Assembly: GCF_008831285.2 (NCBI RefSeq) | Contig: NW_022204507.1 | Location: 1,550,001-1,614,000, forward strand | Source of the DNA: Nymphaea colorata | Taxonomy: Eukaryota; Streptophyta; Magnoliopsida; Nymphaeales; Nymphaeaceae | DNA length: 64,000 nucleotides | Direction: 5' to 3' | Shown here: one piece after another, positions 23,895 to 35,993 of the stretch | Numbering within the stretch: the first letter of the stretch is position 1 | Layout: each line of letters starts with the position of its first letter | The notes under the pieces: generated by a model | What the model was told of the DNA's origin: nothing | The model's database searches: none | Seen by the model: the letters and a program-made list of their open reading frames with translations, nothing else | Position numbers and translations under genes: made by a program

Positions 23895-24149
23895 TTAGTT
23901 TACAGCTTCATAAAATAGAACCTATGGTTGCAGATGACCTTTTCGACACATAGCAAGAACATCATCCCAGCCACCAATTATCTGCATGGTGAATCATTTT
24001 CGTCAAAGAATCAGGACTAGAACACATTTACAGGAATGTGGAGCAGGAGATATCTATTTTACCTTCACGGTGGTATCGTCATACATAATCCATCTATTGT
24101 GCTCATGACTATATGCAAAACAGTGATAATGTTGTCCATAATAGCATAC
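23895..24149 (-). pseudogene. C-terminal exons of a ubiquitin C-terminal hydrolase-related gene, nonsense-mutated
   Basis: Exon 24,149-24,063 (29 codons, phase 0 at both borders, acceptor TTTACAG, donor AAG|GTAAAA) encodes VCYYGQHYHCFAYSHEH and continues to WIMYDDTTVK. This is the conserved C-terminal signature of plant UCH-related (DUF627/DUF629) proteins. The last exon, 23,981-23,895, begins IIGGWDDVLAMCRKGHLQP. A TAG then stands at 23,924-23,922, followed in frame by VLFYEAVN and the expected TAA at 23,897-23,895. The stop removes the last eight residues, a C-terminus that I recall as conserved. No upstream exons are visible before the copia and hAT DNA at 25 kb. The intron is retained, so it is not a processed copy. 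Confidence 0.72.
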
Positions 24150-24279
24150 CTGTAAATGAAACCCAAGATCAATAATGCTGGAGAAAAGAAAAAAAAAATC
24201 AATGAACATTGCATATCCACATGTCATCAAAATATCGCTATCTCAACCTGTTTACATGTGTGTGCAGAAGAGAAGATAA

Positions 24280-24310
<31 letters not shown>

Positions 24311-25025
24311 CGTCTATTTGATTGCATATCAACTTTTCTACTCTTCTAACTGACAAAAAGAATTTCCATGAACAAAGGGCAAGAAAGATCATTATTCCAG
24401 GGAATGACTGGAAGGAATATAAAGCTCTACATTGGCCCCCAAGATCCCAAAGTTAACTAGAAATAGACTTACCTAGTGTAAGTGTCACCAAGATAATTGC
24501 ATATTGGTATATGCATAGAATCATAAAAATTACCACTGGTCATCATCAGCAAAAGGAATGCATAAAATTAAAATTTGTCAATGGTTGATGCTTTCATCCA
24601 AAAGTTACACATTGTTGGCAAGGTAACATTATATATATCAATAATTAAAAGGAGAAAAGTTAAACTAAATTATGCGAAGGAAATAATTGCCGTGTCACTG
24701 ACTATGGATGTAAAGCATATTAATTCAATAATATGTGGCATATTCGTAGCACATACAACCGTGACTTTTCCATTCCCAATTACTACAGGAGGAGAAGGCA
24801 TAAATCGCCAAACACATTTCTGATAAATAGCTCCATAGGCCTATGTTCATAGCATGAGCACGCCAACATCTGTGGCATATATTGGGGAATTGGTCAACGT
24901 GACCAAGACATGACGGACATATGGGAGACCAAGATAGAGACATCTAGGAAATTCATGTCTGCATGCCGAATAGAGGTTGTGGGAATGATATCAAGTTATG
25001 AAGCACACAAACAATAATTTCACCT

Positions 25026-25100
<75 letters not shown>
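24150..25100. other. stretch without a clear gene
   Basis: A (GA)n run lies at 24,282-24,306. On the minus strand 24,940-24,730 has an open frame with a Cys-rich patch (CPSCLGHVDQFPNICHRCW) that I cannot place. The rest shows nothing. Confidence 0.35.

Positions 25101-25102
<2 letters not shown>
25028..25102. repeat. (TA)n microsatellite abutting a hAT end
   Basis: A pure TA array of about 75 bp runs directly into TATGTGACAAGGG, a degenerate hAT terminus. Confidence 0.95.
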
Positions 25103-25106
<4 letters not shown>

Positions 25107-25420
25107 ACAAGGGTATGCGAACTTCAAATCGGGTCTGGGTCAGGCCAGATCCAAACCATAAAATTTGTTCATTTTTATTCATGAACAAAAGTCGAGCTCT
25201 ACAGCAGAGCTCGACTCACCTGCATTTTCTGCAGCAAAGCTCTACTGCAGCAATGACTGGCGGGGACGAGGATGGCCGGCAACCCAAAGCGACGTCCAAT
25301 GGTGTCCAGCGGCAACCGGTGGTAGACAGGTAAATGTTTTTTTTTCGATATTACTACTTAGGGATTCGTATGGAAAACCTAGGTCTAGTCATTCAAAAGG
25401 TATATATGGAAAATAACTCA
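25101..25420 (+). mobile_element. 5' end fragment of a hAT element with first exon
   Basis: It starts TATGTGACA and goes on with ATCGGGTCTGGGTCAG and ATCCAAACCA, as does 52,627-52,660 in the hAT at 52,532. Both then have a GC-rich ATG-containing block ending at GTAAATG or GTAAGTG, followed by a T-run and TCGATATTA. It is therefore the promoter and first exon of the same hAT family. The rest is missing and copia sequence follows. Confidence 0.65.
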
Positions 25421-25449
25421 TACTATGATGTCATGAGGGTTGGGTTATA

Positions 25450-28400
25450 TCGACTAAATGTAGGGGGGCACCAATGTCATTCTTAATAAAATTTTGTATG
25501 TTCCTTTCATCAAAAGGAACCTAGTGTCTACCCCTGCTCTGACTGAGAAATGATTTGAAGTTCGGTTTGTTTCAGAAAAAGTTACAGTGGGAAAACGTGG
25601 GATAACCATGTTTGAAGGAAAATATGTAAATGAACACAACATATTTAAACTCAATGAAATGAATAAAGCTTTAAGTACTGACTGTCTATTGAGTGTGAGT
25701 GTGAACCTATGCATGAAAGATTAAGCCATATAAGCAACAACAAGATGAACACTCTAGCACAACAAGGTATAATACCATATATAAATGTAAACGATTTTGC
25801 GAAATGTGAATCTTGTTTATATAGAAAGATGGCAAGGAAACCCTTTCCATCTCAAGTAATTTGAGTCACTGTTTATTGGAGATTCTCTATATTGATAGTT
25901 GTAGACATTTTAAAGTCCAGACACATAGTGGCATATTATATTTCATAACTTTTATTGACGGTTGCTCAAGATTTGGCTATCTTTATCTGATCAAACATAA
26001 ATCTGAAGCACTTAAAAAATTCAAGGAATACAAAAGTGAAGTTGAGAGACAACTTAGATAATATATCAAGGTTGTAAGGTCTGATCGAGGTGGTGAGTAT
26101 ACATCAAATGAATTCATCAAATACTGCAAAGAACTTCAAATTAATAGGCAAAGAACAATGCCTAGTACACCACAACAAAATGGTGTCACTAAGAGGTGTA
26201 GCAAAACCTTGTTAAACATGGTGAGATCCATGTTAACAGGTGCATAGTTACCTCAAGTATTTTGAGGTGAAGTTGTGTTAACAACTATGTATACTATAAC
26301 TTGAATGCCCTGCAAAGTTGTCCCGTCCATTTTTTATGAGAAATGGACTGGTGTAAACCATATCTAGGACATCTCAGGAGATGATCTGTAGCCCATGTGA
26401 AAATTTTAGATCTAAAAAATGGATAAACTAGATAACAAATCAGTAAGATGTTTGTTGATTGGGTATCTGAATGGATTCAAATGCTACATATTATATGAAA
26501 TGCTACATATTATATCACTCGACTGTGAGACTTATCGAAGGTAGGGATGTAAAGTTCTTAGAAGAACTCAATAACAAAGACAATGATCCAGTGAGAGATC
26601 AAACTGATCTACAGGTAGGGATGTAGAATTCTTAGAAGAACTCAATAACAAAGACAATGATCCAGTGGGAGATCAAACTGATCTATAGGATGATATGATT
26701 TATTTAGAAGAACAATATGACAATGAACCGACTGGGAAATAGTTTGGTAATGATCCAACTAAGCATGAACCATCTGAGGAACAATTTAGCAATGAACCAT
26801 TTGAAGAACAGTTTAGTAATAAACCAACTGATTCAAGCACCTCATCTTTTCATACTTTGTCATGTCATAAAAGACCTAGAGCTCCTCCTTCATATTTGAA
26901 TGCTTATTTCATATATCTAGCAGAGGACCTATATTATTTAACAGATATTGACGAAATGTTTGACAACTTGACATATGATGAAACAATAAACATGCATGAA
27001 TCGTCAGACTAGGTAAATGCTATGGATGAAAAAATTGAATCCATAAAAAATAATAAAGTCTAAAAACTAATAGATCTTTCTAAGGATAGAAGGCCCATTG
27101 GTTGTAAATGGGTGCTAAAGAAAAAGTATAAAGCTAATGGATCATTCGAGTAATTTAAAGCAACACTGGTGGTGAAAGGTTTTTTCGAAAAAAAAATGAA
27201 TTGATTATTTAAAAAGATATTCACTAGTTGTAAAATTTGCATTAATCAAAATAATTCTGACTATCGCAGCTTTCTATGACTTGGATGTTTGTCAAATGAA
27301 TGTGAAAACTACTTTTCTAAATGGTGAATTGAAAGAAACCATATATATAGCTCAACCACAAGAATATGTCATCAAAGAAAATGAAGACAAAGTATACAAG
27401 TTGAATAAATCACTATATAGTTTGAAGCAGTCACTTAGATGGTGGTATTTGTTTTTCATAAGACAATCACAAAGCTTGGATACATATCAAGTCAGCTCGA
27501 CGATTGTGCATGTGTCTAGAAAAGTGGGAGTCACTTTTGCATCTTTTTACTATATGTCGATGGCATTTTATTGATTGAAAATGATAACAATATGATACTC
27601 ATAACAAAGACTTGGCTGAACGAGAACTTCAAAATGAAGGACATGGGTGAAACATCTGTTATACTAGGGATAAAGTTCACTGAGATAGAGATTCGAGAAT
27701 TTTGAGTTTGAGTTAAGAATGATATATTGAATATATCTTAAAAAAAGCGTTGAATGCAAGATTGCAAACATATTGGAACCCTCATAGCTAAATGAGCAAA
27801 TTTAAGCAGAAGTGATTGTCCCAGTAAAGGATAATAGAAATTAAATATTTCATATGCATAGGTTGTTGGCAGTTTAATGTATCTAATGCTATGCACAAGA
27901 CTAAACATAAGCTTTGCTATTGGTCTTGTGAGCCGTTACCAAAATAATCATGGTTAGCCTCACTAGCAAGCAATTAAAATAATTTTTCAGTATATTAAAT
28001 GAACGAAAATACTGAAATTCTCTTACCAAGCTGATGAGTTGACTCTTGTTGGTTATTCCGAATGCAGATTTTGCTGGTTATAAAGACGAAAGTAAGTTCA
28101 CATCTAGATATGTTTTCCTCTTTGAAGGTAGGGCGATAGAGTGGTTCTGTAAGAAACAGGGATGTATTGTTCAGCATACACAAGAAGCAAATTATGTAGC
28201 ATGTAATGTTGCAATTACCTTTGTTGTTTGGATAAATCAGTCCGTAAAGAATTGAAGTTAGATCTTGATCATGAACCAGTTCAACTATATTGTGATAATC
28301 AAGCAGCGATATCTCTATAAAAAATAGATCTGTTAGCTCAAAGAGTAAATATATAATGATAAAATACCATTATGTTCGTGAAATGGTTGAGAAAAATCAA

Positions 28401-28673
28401 ATCTTAATTGATTACATGTCTACCAATGATATGGTAGTTGATCCCTTAACTAAGGGAATAACTGAAGATTCGTTCACCAAGCATATAACCCATATGAGGT
28501 TAAGATATATTTAAAAGGTTATGATAGAAAGTCATTGAAAGAAAAACTTCGTTATAAACGTTGAACAAAAAAGTTACGATGGATAAACCAATTAAGAAAA
28601 ACCACGTAACTAAAGATTAAGAAAACTCATACATAGTGAAAGCAAACTAGCGGTCGCATGGCCAAGTGGGAGA
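25450..28673 (+). mobile_element. Ty1/copia retrotransposon pol, decayed, 5' part missing
   Basis: Fragments of the copia polyprotein run in order on the plus strand. The GAG-pre-integrase zinc region lies at 25,700-25,860 (FAKCESCLYRKMARKPFPSQ). The integrase core lies at 25,860-26,250 (IDGCSRFGYLYLIKHKSEA, then VRSDRGGEYTSNEF with catalytic Asp and later Glu). RT is at 27,060-27,640 (DVCQMNVKTTFLNGEL, with YVDG instead of YVDD) and RNase H at 28,040-28,480. Many stops and frameshifts separate them. A 74-bp tandem repeat lies at 26,541-26,688. The element is followed by a purine-rich tract (AAGTGGGAGA) and an LTR start. No 5' LTR or gag is seen. Confidence 0.85.
26541..26688 (+). repeat. 74-bp tandem duplication in the copia linker
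   Basis: Units 26,541-26,614 and 26,615-26,688 both begin GTAGGGATGTA and differ at only a few positions. The period is not a multiple of three, so the duplication itself shifts the frame and post-dates coding function. Confidence 0.9.
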
Positions 28674-28960
28674 TGTTGGGTAGTGGCCATGAGCCATATC
28701 CCTTCATCTTGTAACTCCAAGGGGGCCCACTCATAGGCCCCCTCACAGGTACGAGCTAACCTTGCAAACTGGTTTTCAAATAAAGATTTTAAAATCAAAC
28801 GATTTACATTACTTGTTTTCTCTGCAAATCTCTCCAGCCCTAACCACAAGTTGGGCTTTGGGAAATCCTATGAGGTGGTTTATATATTCCCAGCACCTCA
28901 CGATTTAGTGTTTAATCGAAGGATTACTCTGATCGGGGCCTCACATAAGCAAATCCATAA
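28674..28960 (+). mobile_element. probable 3' LTR of the copia element
   Basis: TGTTGGGTAGTGG begins right after the polypurine tract, as expected for a 3' LTR. The outer end is not clear because no second LTR is present for comparison. The span to about 28,960 is an estimate. Confidence 0.55.
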
Positions 28961-29086
28961 AACTATCTTCATTATGCTTTTCTTTATTCTTCTTCTTTTT
29001 CTTTTTCTGTCACTGCCACAACTGCCTCTTGACGTTCACATGATCATCCTGGAGACACTGCTGGTAAATCTATTGAGGAAGCGTAG

Positions 29087-30725
29087 ATGAGATCTAAGGA
29101 ATCATTCCGCTGTCGCAACTCCAACATTGTTATGAAGAAGACTAAATCTTTGATGTCAGGGTTTTTATGGTGGAATATGAATGATAGCATGGGCAATCAT
29201 CTGCTAGCATGGTCCACATTGTGTAGGCCCCAATTGGAGGGTGGTATGGGTCTTATTGACTTGCGTACTATGGGGAAAGCTGCATTGGCCTTGTTAGCAC
29301 TTCAGATATGTAGACGCAACAAGGAATGGATCAGTTTTGTCCATCATTAGTACTTGTGATCTCATTCTCTATGGTCCATCTAATCCATTAAAAATCCTTC
29401 TTGGATTATCAGAGGGCTGGAAGGCTATTCAACAGCACACTCAGTGGAGGGTTGGAGAAGGCTCTTTGAACTTTTGGGTAGAGAAGTGATCCTCCAAACG
29501 TCTCGGGGTTTATGTGAATGGTCAAGAGTACATGAAGATGCATAACCTCTTCAATTTTTCGATTCAGGACATTGTGCAGATCCCAGCTTTCATGCGTGGC
29601 CAGATTTCAATTTTTTAGATAGAGTTCTAATCAGCTGGCCAAATCTCCGTAACAAGTCAGACCAGCTCCTTGCCCATTGTAAAAGTTTTCAGCTTATTGA
29701 AGCAATCATGGAGGTCGTTGATGAGTCCTGGCGACAAAAGTGCACTAAGGATACCCTCCACGAGTAGCTTTCTTTTGTTACATCACTAGCCACTGTAGGT
29801 TACCCACTCAAGATCGTCTCCAGTTGAGAGGTTTCCACCTAGCCAGTAGCTGCCCCCTTTGCCTGAAACATGAAAAAAATGACCAACAGCTTTTTCACCA
29901 CCATCGGGCGGTCAAAGTATGGAGGCTTATCTCTTCGAAGTTTGAAAGCGCATCCCACATCAAAGTTTTATCACCGAACTCCGATGGTGGGTTCTCTTCA
30001 ATCTTTAAACGAGGGTGGATGATGAGATGTTGCAGGATATAGTTTCACGTAATCATTTAGAGCTTTGGATGGCAAAAAATAGGTATCTGCATGGTCTTGA
30101 GTTCGATCATACCAAGAACCTCGCGGTGGGAATATGGATGGCTTGCATGGAGTGCTTTATGTTGAGATTGAAGGAGGATACTAGTGAGAAGGCAGAATTT
30201 GACTTATGGATCTCTACCGATCATGTAGTGGATAAGTGGCCTTCGATTCCGGACAAGGATCTTTGCATCCAATTGGTGACGGTTTCAAGAACTCCAGAAA
30301 GGTGGTGGTTTGTGGTTTCCGTCTTGGAACTAGCAGCAATATCAGGTTTGAGATGAAGTATTGTGATCAGAGTGGTATTGATGCCGAATCTATGATGCTC
30401 GAAATTACCCTTGTTTGTTGATATTTCTGCCTGTTTTCTTAGTTGCCAGCAACAAATTTTGGCTAAGCTGTCCTAGAAGGGTTCTAGAAAGCAGAGCTTT
30501 TTGTATTTTGTCTCTTCCTTCCATCTCTCAGCTGATTGATAGAATTTTAATTTTCCAAACATACCCAAGTTTTAAACTATTGCTTTGTTATCTAAATTTA
30601 TAATCTCCAGTTTTCTTACTGGTTTGGCTATTCCCTTGACATATAGCACTTCTGTAATTTTGTTATATTAAAATGGTGGGAGGCTTAACCTCCAGCAGGG
30701 TTTCTTCCGAAAATTTTTGTAAAGG
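29087..30725 (+). mobile_element. 3' end of an L1-type LINE
   Basis: The frame at 29,087-29,350 carries the end of the LINE reverse transcriptase (FLWWNMND, HLLAWSTLCRPQLEGGMGL). The frame at 29,824-30,042 carries the Cys/His zf-RVT motif (CPLC...HEKND...LFHHH...VWRLI). The frame at 30,015-30,356 carries the C-terminal tail. The frame is broken several times. A 3' UTR follows with TTCTGTAATTTTGTTATATTAAAATGG and a GGAGGCTT block near 30,680, typical of plant LINE tails. The 5' end is truncated, as is usual for LINEs. Confidence 0.85.
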
Positions 30726-31324
30726 TTCTAAAGATCCAAAAATCTAATAATTGGCCAGACAGTGGAGCTTAAAATTATACCAAAAGACCATGATTGTGAC
30801 AATTTTGAACCTCAGATGGGAGCCCCATTGTTTTGACGATCCAATTTTTCCAACGAAAAAACTACCGATTCTCCAAGTCACAACTCACAACTACATGGTC
30901 ACAGGCGGCCATCATCTCAAGGTTACGAGATTTCGAAGGCTCGTGTACATAAAAGTGACAATAAAGATTTTCAGGATCATAAGTCTAGAACATTAACAGA
31001 ATATCGACAATAAGTCATCCAACTTTTCATACAACTTGCACCGACACATGGGTATTTCAGAGTTCTAGACCGTCAACGGAATGAATGGTCCTTACAGTAA
31101 TTTATAATGTTAAAACTAAAGCACCGACTGTCTGATTCTCATTCGTACTTGCATCAGATCATATGCACCAAAATACATCAGCTTGTCAAGAACAAATACT
31201 AATGTCAAGCAGAAAGTACCCGACCATCATCTGAGCTCAGAACATTGCATCAGGTTTTAAACTGCACTTGCTAAAGGAGGAAAGCTTGGCTCCCCAACAA
31301 TAAGACAAGCCGACTGCCTTTTGT
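30726..31324. other. intergenic stretch without a gene
   Basis: Nothing is recognised between the LINE tail and the MITE at 31,325. Confidence 0.5.
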
Positions 31325-31652
31325 TAGACCTGGGCAAGGGGCCAAGTACCCATCGGGTACCCGGCCCCGAGTCTGGGTTTTTTCGGCCCGGCGGGCCGGG
31401 CTCGGGCCTCATGTGCCGGCTAGACCCGATCCGGCACGTTTATAATTAAAAAAAAATAAATTTTTAATTTTTTTTTAAATTTAATAATATGTATTTTATT
31501 ATTAAAATATATTTTATTACTAAAAAATTATTTTATAATTAAAAAATATTTTTTATTACCAAACGGACCGGGACCCGGGCCGGGTTTCGGACCCAACAGG
31601 CCAACCCGCGCCAGGTTTTACCGGGCCGGGCCCGTCCCGTTGCCCAGGTCTA
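31325..31652. mobile_element. hAT-type MITE (328 bp) with 8-bp target duplication
   Basis: The ends are perfect inverted repeats over 12 bases: TAGACCTGGGCA at the left and TGCCCAGGTCTA at the right. Flanks CCTTTTGT (31,317-31,324) and ACTTTTGT (31,653-31,660) match in 7 of 8 positions, as expected for a hAT target duplication. The subterminal parts are GC-rich palindromes (CCCGGGCCGGG types), the middle is AT-rich, and there is no coding sequence. It lies in the 3' flank of SEC61 beta. Confidence 0.9.
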
Positions 31653-31953
31653 ACTTTTGTATGTCCTCCCAGTCCTCACCCTTGACAATTGCATTTTCCC
31701 GTTCCAATATAATTTGTATGCCTAAAGGCTTTCTCTTGGGACACTGGAAAACTGCAGAAAGAATTGTAGCAAAAATGTGGCAGAAGTGCAATCCAAGACC
31801 ATATGAAACGTTAAACCAGAAGATTAAAATCTGTAAATAAAATTAATTTACTAGTCTATTGTTCATAAAGAAACATAACTCTCAAATAAAATTATAGGGT
31901 ACTAAATGGGAAAAACTTGTCCATTTAAAATTCAGACTACAAGTAGATGGCCA

Positions 31954-32220
31954 TCACTGTTGAGCTCTCCTCAAGTCCCTGGGAACAAAATAAAATTTAC
32001 CAACGACATGCAGAAGAGCAACAAAAGCAATGAAGCCAATGCTCATGATGAGAACCACATTAGGTGAGATCTTAAGCCCTGGTGCATCATCTGTGTAAAA
32101 CTGCAGCATGGTGTTCCCAGCAGCTCCTGCACTGCCACTGCCTCCAGCTGCCCGTCTCCTGCGCAAACTGGCAGCTGCTGCTGCACTGCCCCTTGGAGGT
32201 GCACCATTTGGAATGACCAT
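31954..32220 (-). CDS. SEC61B: protein transport protein SEC61 subunit beta
   Basis: A single coding exon of 88 codons encodes the small beta subunit of the SEC61 translocon in the ER membrane, a tail-anchored protein that stabilises the channel and contacts ribosome and signal peptidase. The N-terminal half is flexible and rich in Gly, Ala and Arg ([18 protein letters not shown]). Then comes the invariant stretch [17 protein letters not shown] (about residues 41-57), followed by one membrane segment ([17 protein letters not shown], 58-74). The tail [13 protein letters not shown] is on the luminal side and seems a little longer than in the plant proteins I remember. The start at 32,220 follows an intron acceptor (ATCTCAG) by six bases. 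An out-of-frame ORF on the same strand is a shadow. Confidence 0.96.
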   Translation of the reverse strand: MVIPNGAPPRGSAAAAASLRRRRAAGGSGSAGAAGNTMLQFYTDDAPGLKISPNVVLIMSIGFIAFVALLHVVGKFYFVPRDLRRAQQ

Positions 32221-32228
32221 TGTTCTCT

Positions 32229-33318
32229 GAGATAGCAAATCACATGAGGAAGCAAGAATAAGAAGCAAAAGCATTAAAAATTGGCAATGTTATTTAAGGC
32301 CAACAACGACAATTAGCAGATCATGAGAGAAACAGAGAAATACAATGCAATCGGTTACAAGAATGAGATTTTTGAATAACCACCTGACAATTATTCAACC
32401 AGAGTCGAAGTTCTGGATTATGCACAAAGAACTTGATTGTAATGGAATATAAGTTGCATCGTACAAAAATGTAGCTATCTAGCTTTATAAGACCCTGAAG
32501 CATTGAACTGACTCGTTCACATGCTGAAAAAGAAATATGCAAGCATGGGACATGGTCCAACCTTTATGCAGATATAACAAGGAATGTATATGCAATTAGA
32601 GCAGAAAAACACTTGTGTATGTTCTCCTGTAATTACATGAGCTAATACTTCACAAGGGGCAGCTAATGCTCCACAATTTTTAACACAAGATAGATGCCAA
32701 ATTTTGACTCATAAAAGAACTGTAAGTTAGCAGTAGATTCACTGTAAAATACCTACGGACCAAATAAATTTAGTATAAAAAAGTTACCTCTTTTATAACC
32801 GAGACAGAAACGACCCCAGCAAGCATCATTATAAGTGAACAGATGTACAAGTACGAAGTTATGTACATGCAAGGGAAGGATATGATATATAGTTTGGATG
32901 TGCAAGAGATACTGGGACTGGACTTGTGAGGTGCCATGCATGCATGAGGATGCTCTACTTGATTAAGAAATTTACATACTTCGGCTGTAAACCAAAATTT
33001 CAGCTTTATTAATACAATATTTATAAAGTAAATCAATTCTTTGAAATTCCATGTGAAGCAACTTTTGTTGTAACAATGAAAGTTTTCTCAACAGCCAGGA
33101 TAGAAATTTTAACACTAGAACCTTCCATTAAATTTTGCAAATAGGTGGGCCACAGTAATTAGTGAACTTTATGGTTTCTTAACTGTTTTCCTGTTATGCA
33201 AGTTATGTTTCTCTGCATGGTCCAACACTCGTTGGGCATGTCATTAAGCAATGTTACTCCTTCTCTTACCAATCCTTCTCTCTCTCTCTCTCTCCCTCTC
33301 TCTCTCTCTCTCTTTCTC

Positions 33319-33349
<31 letters not shown>

Positions 33350-35881
33350 GTGTGACCTGAGTTTACATGGTACACTTTCATCAGTCAAGGTTCACACATG
33401 CAGTCAATAATAACCTCTCAAGGGTACCCAGTCATATGGGTGATGAATTCATGTGATCTTTTTGCATGTAAATTATGGAAAGAAACAGTCACGAGAGCTT
33501 TTAAATTCATATGAGAAGACAAAGGAAACGAGGAATTGTAGTTTCTCAAAACTTTCCTTCCTATGATAAAAAAATGTAAGGTATTTTTTTTTGGTACATA
33601 GAATTGTTGTTTTTCACCAAAGCAAATTCCCCACCCCCCTTTGTAATATTATATTGAAATTTAGTTACGTTACCATTTTATGTTTCCCCAAGAAAACAAA
33701 CCTTCTCAAGAAAACTACCACCATCACCCTTTACTCTTCTTTTTTCCTCCTGTCTTCACCTTTCTTTTTCATTTATTACATTTATCTAATTTGTTACAAA
33801 ATTCCCTTGAGAAAATTGAATGAAGCAGGTAGGGGAAAGGATATCGTCATTTCAGAGGAGAACATTGATTCACCCTGTTCTTACTTCTTATTAGTTTGTT
33901 GTCTCACAAGAACCATGGCTCCTCGACATCCTGCTGGAGAAGCATACAGTTTCAGTGTTAAACCATGTCATATTCTCTCTTTCTTTCTCTCTTGCTATAT
34001 CTATATATATACGGTTCAAAGCACTGCATTTTCAAGCTCAGGCTGCTCTTGAAATTGTTCAAGCTCATTTGAACACTTTATACACATGATTGGTACAGAA
34101 TCTGAATAGACATTAATGAAGATATTTGTAAATTTAGTTGTGTGCTAGCTTCTTCGGAACTTTACTGAAAGTTTGGTTTTTTAGTTGAGGTTTTCCTTAT
34201 TTTATCTCATAATACAAGAGTATGACTACATCTTAAGAATAGGTTGTTCAGAAGAAAGCATGTCTTCCAGAAATGATGACCTGGAACAATGCAAACAGAG
34301 TTTTAACTTCACGGAAACATGCATTACTAAAAGGTGATCTAAAATTCCAGATATTATTTTTTCCCCAAAACTTGATGGAAACATTCTCTTCTAAAATATT
34401 TTCACTAGGAAACTTGTGGACCAATTTTTATCACCAATGAACAGTTACTAAAGCTGATAACGCAATTCCCTGAACACTCAAATATACTTTCAAACACTCG
34501 CAGCATCCCTTGTCCATAAATCTTGAGATAACTGTTTTCAGACTCATAAGATCTAGCCTGGTAATCCTGTCACATTTCACTCTCTGAAAAATCTGGACAG
34601 CAAAACCCAGAGATATTGACTACAATAACTGTTTTTTTGAACATATTGTGAAGTTGGTGTATGATGGAGAAGCGAATTTCCCCTTGTTTGCATCCCTTGG
34701 ATGTCAGAGGGCCCTTCTTTCATAAAATGTCTCCCTTTCCTTCTTTTTATGTCCCCAGTAGTGGTTCCTCAAGAAAAGCTCCTCTGTTTTCTCATAGGGG
34801 CAGTTTGTTAACAATGGAAAATAGAAGTTTTCACTACCAATTAATGCTTGGATCTCCCATAGGTTTCTTAAGTGGTGTAGGTTTATAGGTAGTTCTGGAT
34901 TAATGTGTCTACTGTATACAGAAGAACTACAAGAAAAACTCCACTAATTTCTTTCCTTTATGTGTAAACATTTGGTGAAAGCAGCGATCGACCAAATTTC
35001 TTGAACTCAAACATAAAAAATGATGGTCTCAACAAGCTTCAACTACCTATTTCCAGGCTGAATCTTGAGGTAAGCAGAGTTGTTCGATCAAAAAAATAAA
35101 ATGTGAAATATGCTTGTAGTTGAAACTTGAAACGATGTCTTTATTCACCAACTACAATAACCCCAAAATGAGAGTACAACGGCAATAAAAATGTGAGCCC
35201 CATGATCTAATCAGGAAGCACAAGCCTGCAAATTTTCCAGAGGCATGCCCGTACACAGGCCCTCTTCTAACATCAGAATATGGCGAACCTCTGCGCCCCC
35301 TTAAAACAATAAACCAGAAGGCAGAAACCAATCCGTTTTTCCTCAACTCAGCTCCATGCATTAGGCAGAATCCGTGTTAACGGTTCAACCATTACCCTAG
35401 GAAACCAAAAAGAGGACTCCATCTTGTCACCTTCGCCTAGCAATCCTTCGCGTTCAGCTTAATTTCATTTATTTCCCAACAGTAAGAAGATCTCACGGTA
35501 ATCGATTAGTCTAGTCGCTCATCGAACACGAAAAATTAAAAGTTAGATCATTCTAAAAAACCAATCCCAAGCAAGGGAAAGAAAAAAAAAAATCTTTAAC
35601 GTCCATCGGAAGAGAGAAATAGCGATCGGACTTCGATGCCGCAAAAATAACCCAAGGAAGCAAATCCAACCCCATCGTTTTCCCACTATAATAAGACAAT
35701 TATGAACTACGATGGATCTAACCAAATCCAGAAAAAATCGTTACACAACAGTATTCCAAGAGAGAAAAAAAAAAAAGCAAGAACAAAAAGCAAAGCGACC
35801 GGTTCATTTAAGATGCAATCGAACTCGAAAAAGAACAAAAGTCAAAAACGAAATGAAGGCATAGCGAACCGAAGAACTCAC
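32229..35881 (-). other. 5'UTR intron of SEC61 beta
   Basis: The donor GTGAGT at 35,881 and the acceptor CTCAG just before 32,227 bound a 3.65 kb intron placed entirely upstream of the ATG. Long first introns in plant 5'UTRs often raise expression of housekeeping genes. The intron contains a CT/GT microsatellite at 33,276-33,354 and no recognised transposon or coding sequence. Confidence 0.7.
33276..33354. repeat. compound (CT)n(GT)n microsatellite
   Basis: A CT run of about 45 bp with a few interruptions passes directly into a GT run of about 35 bp. Confidence 0.95.
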
Positions 35882-35968
35882 CGCAAGTCGTCCCCCAAAA
35901 AACCAAATGAGTGTCTTGTGAAGGATCGACGCGATCGGGCTCCGACAGATTCGTCGCCTGCTATTCGA
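35882..35968 (-). other. SEC61 beta 5'UTR exon
   Basis: On the minus strand the sequence after the TATA box runs through a GC-richer block and ends GACTTGCG before GTGAGTTC, a strong donor. The transcription start is inferred about 30 bases after the TATA box, so the upper border is approximate. Confidence 0.6.
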
Positions 35969-35993
35969 GGCCTACACAATATGAGATCCCCGG

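Noticed and set aside
24725-24943. Cys-rich minus-strand frame that could be a zinc finger
   Set aside because: Only one Cys-x2-Cys pair plus scattered Cys/His; no family match and other frames are equally open.
32043-32255. Second open frame overlapping the SEC61 beta CDS
   Set aside because: Out-of-frame shadow on the same strand; the SEC61 beta frame is unmistakable.
33591-34052. 153-codon plus-strand frame
   Set aside because: Phe/Ser/Tyr-rich AT low-complexity inside the SEC61 beta 5'UTR intron, antisense, with no recognisable domain.
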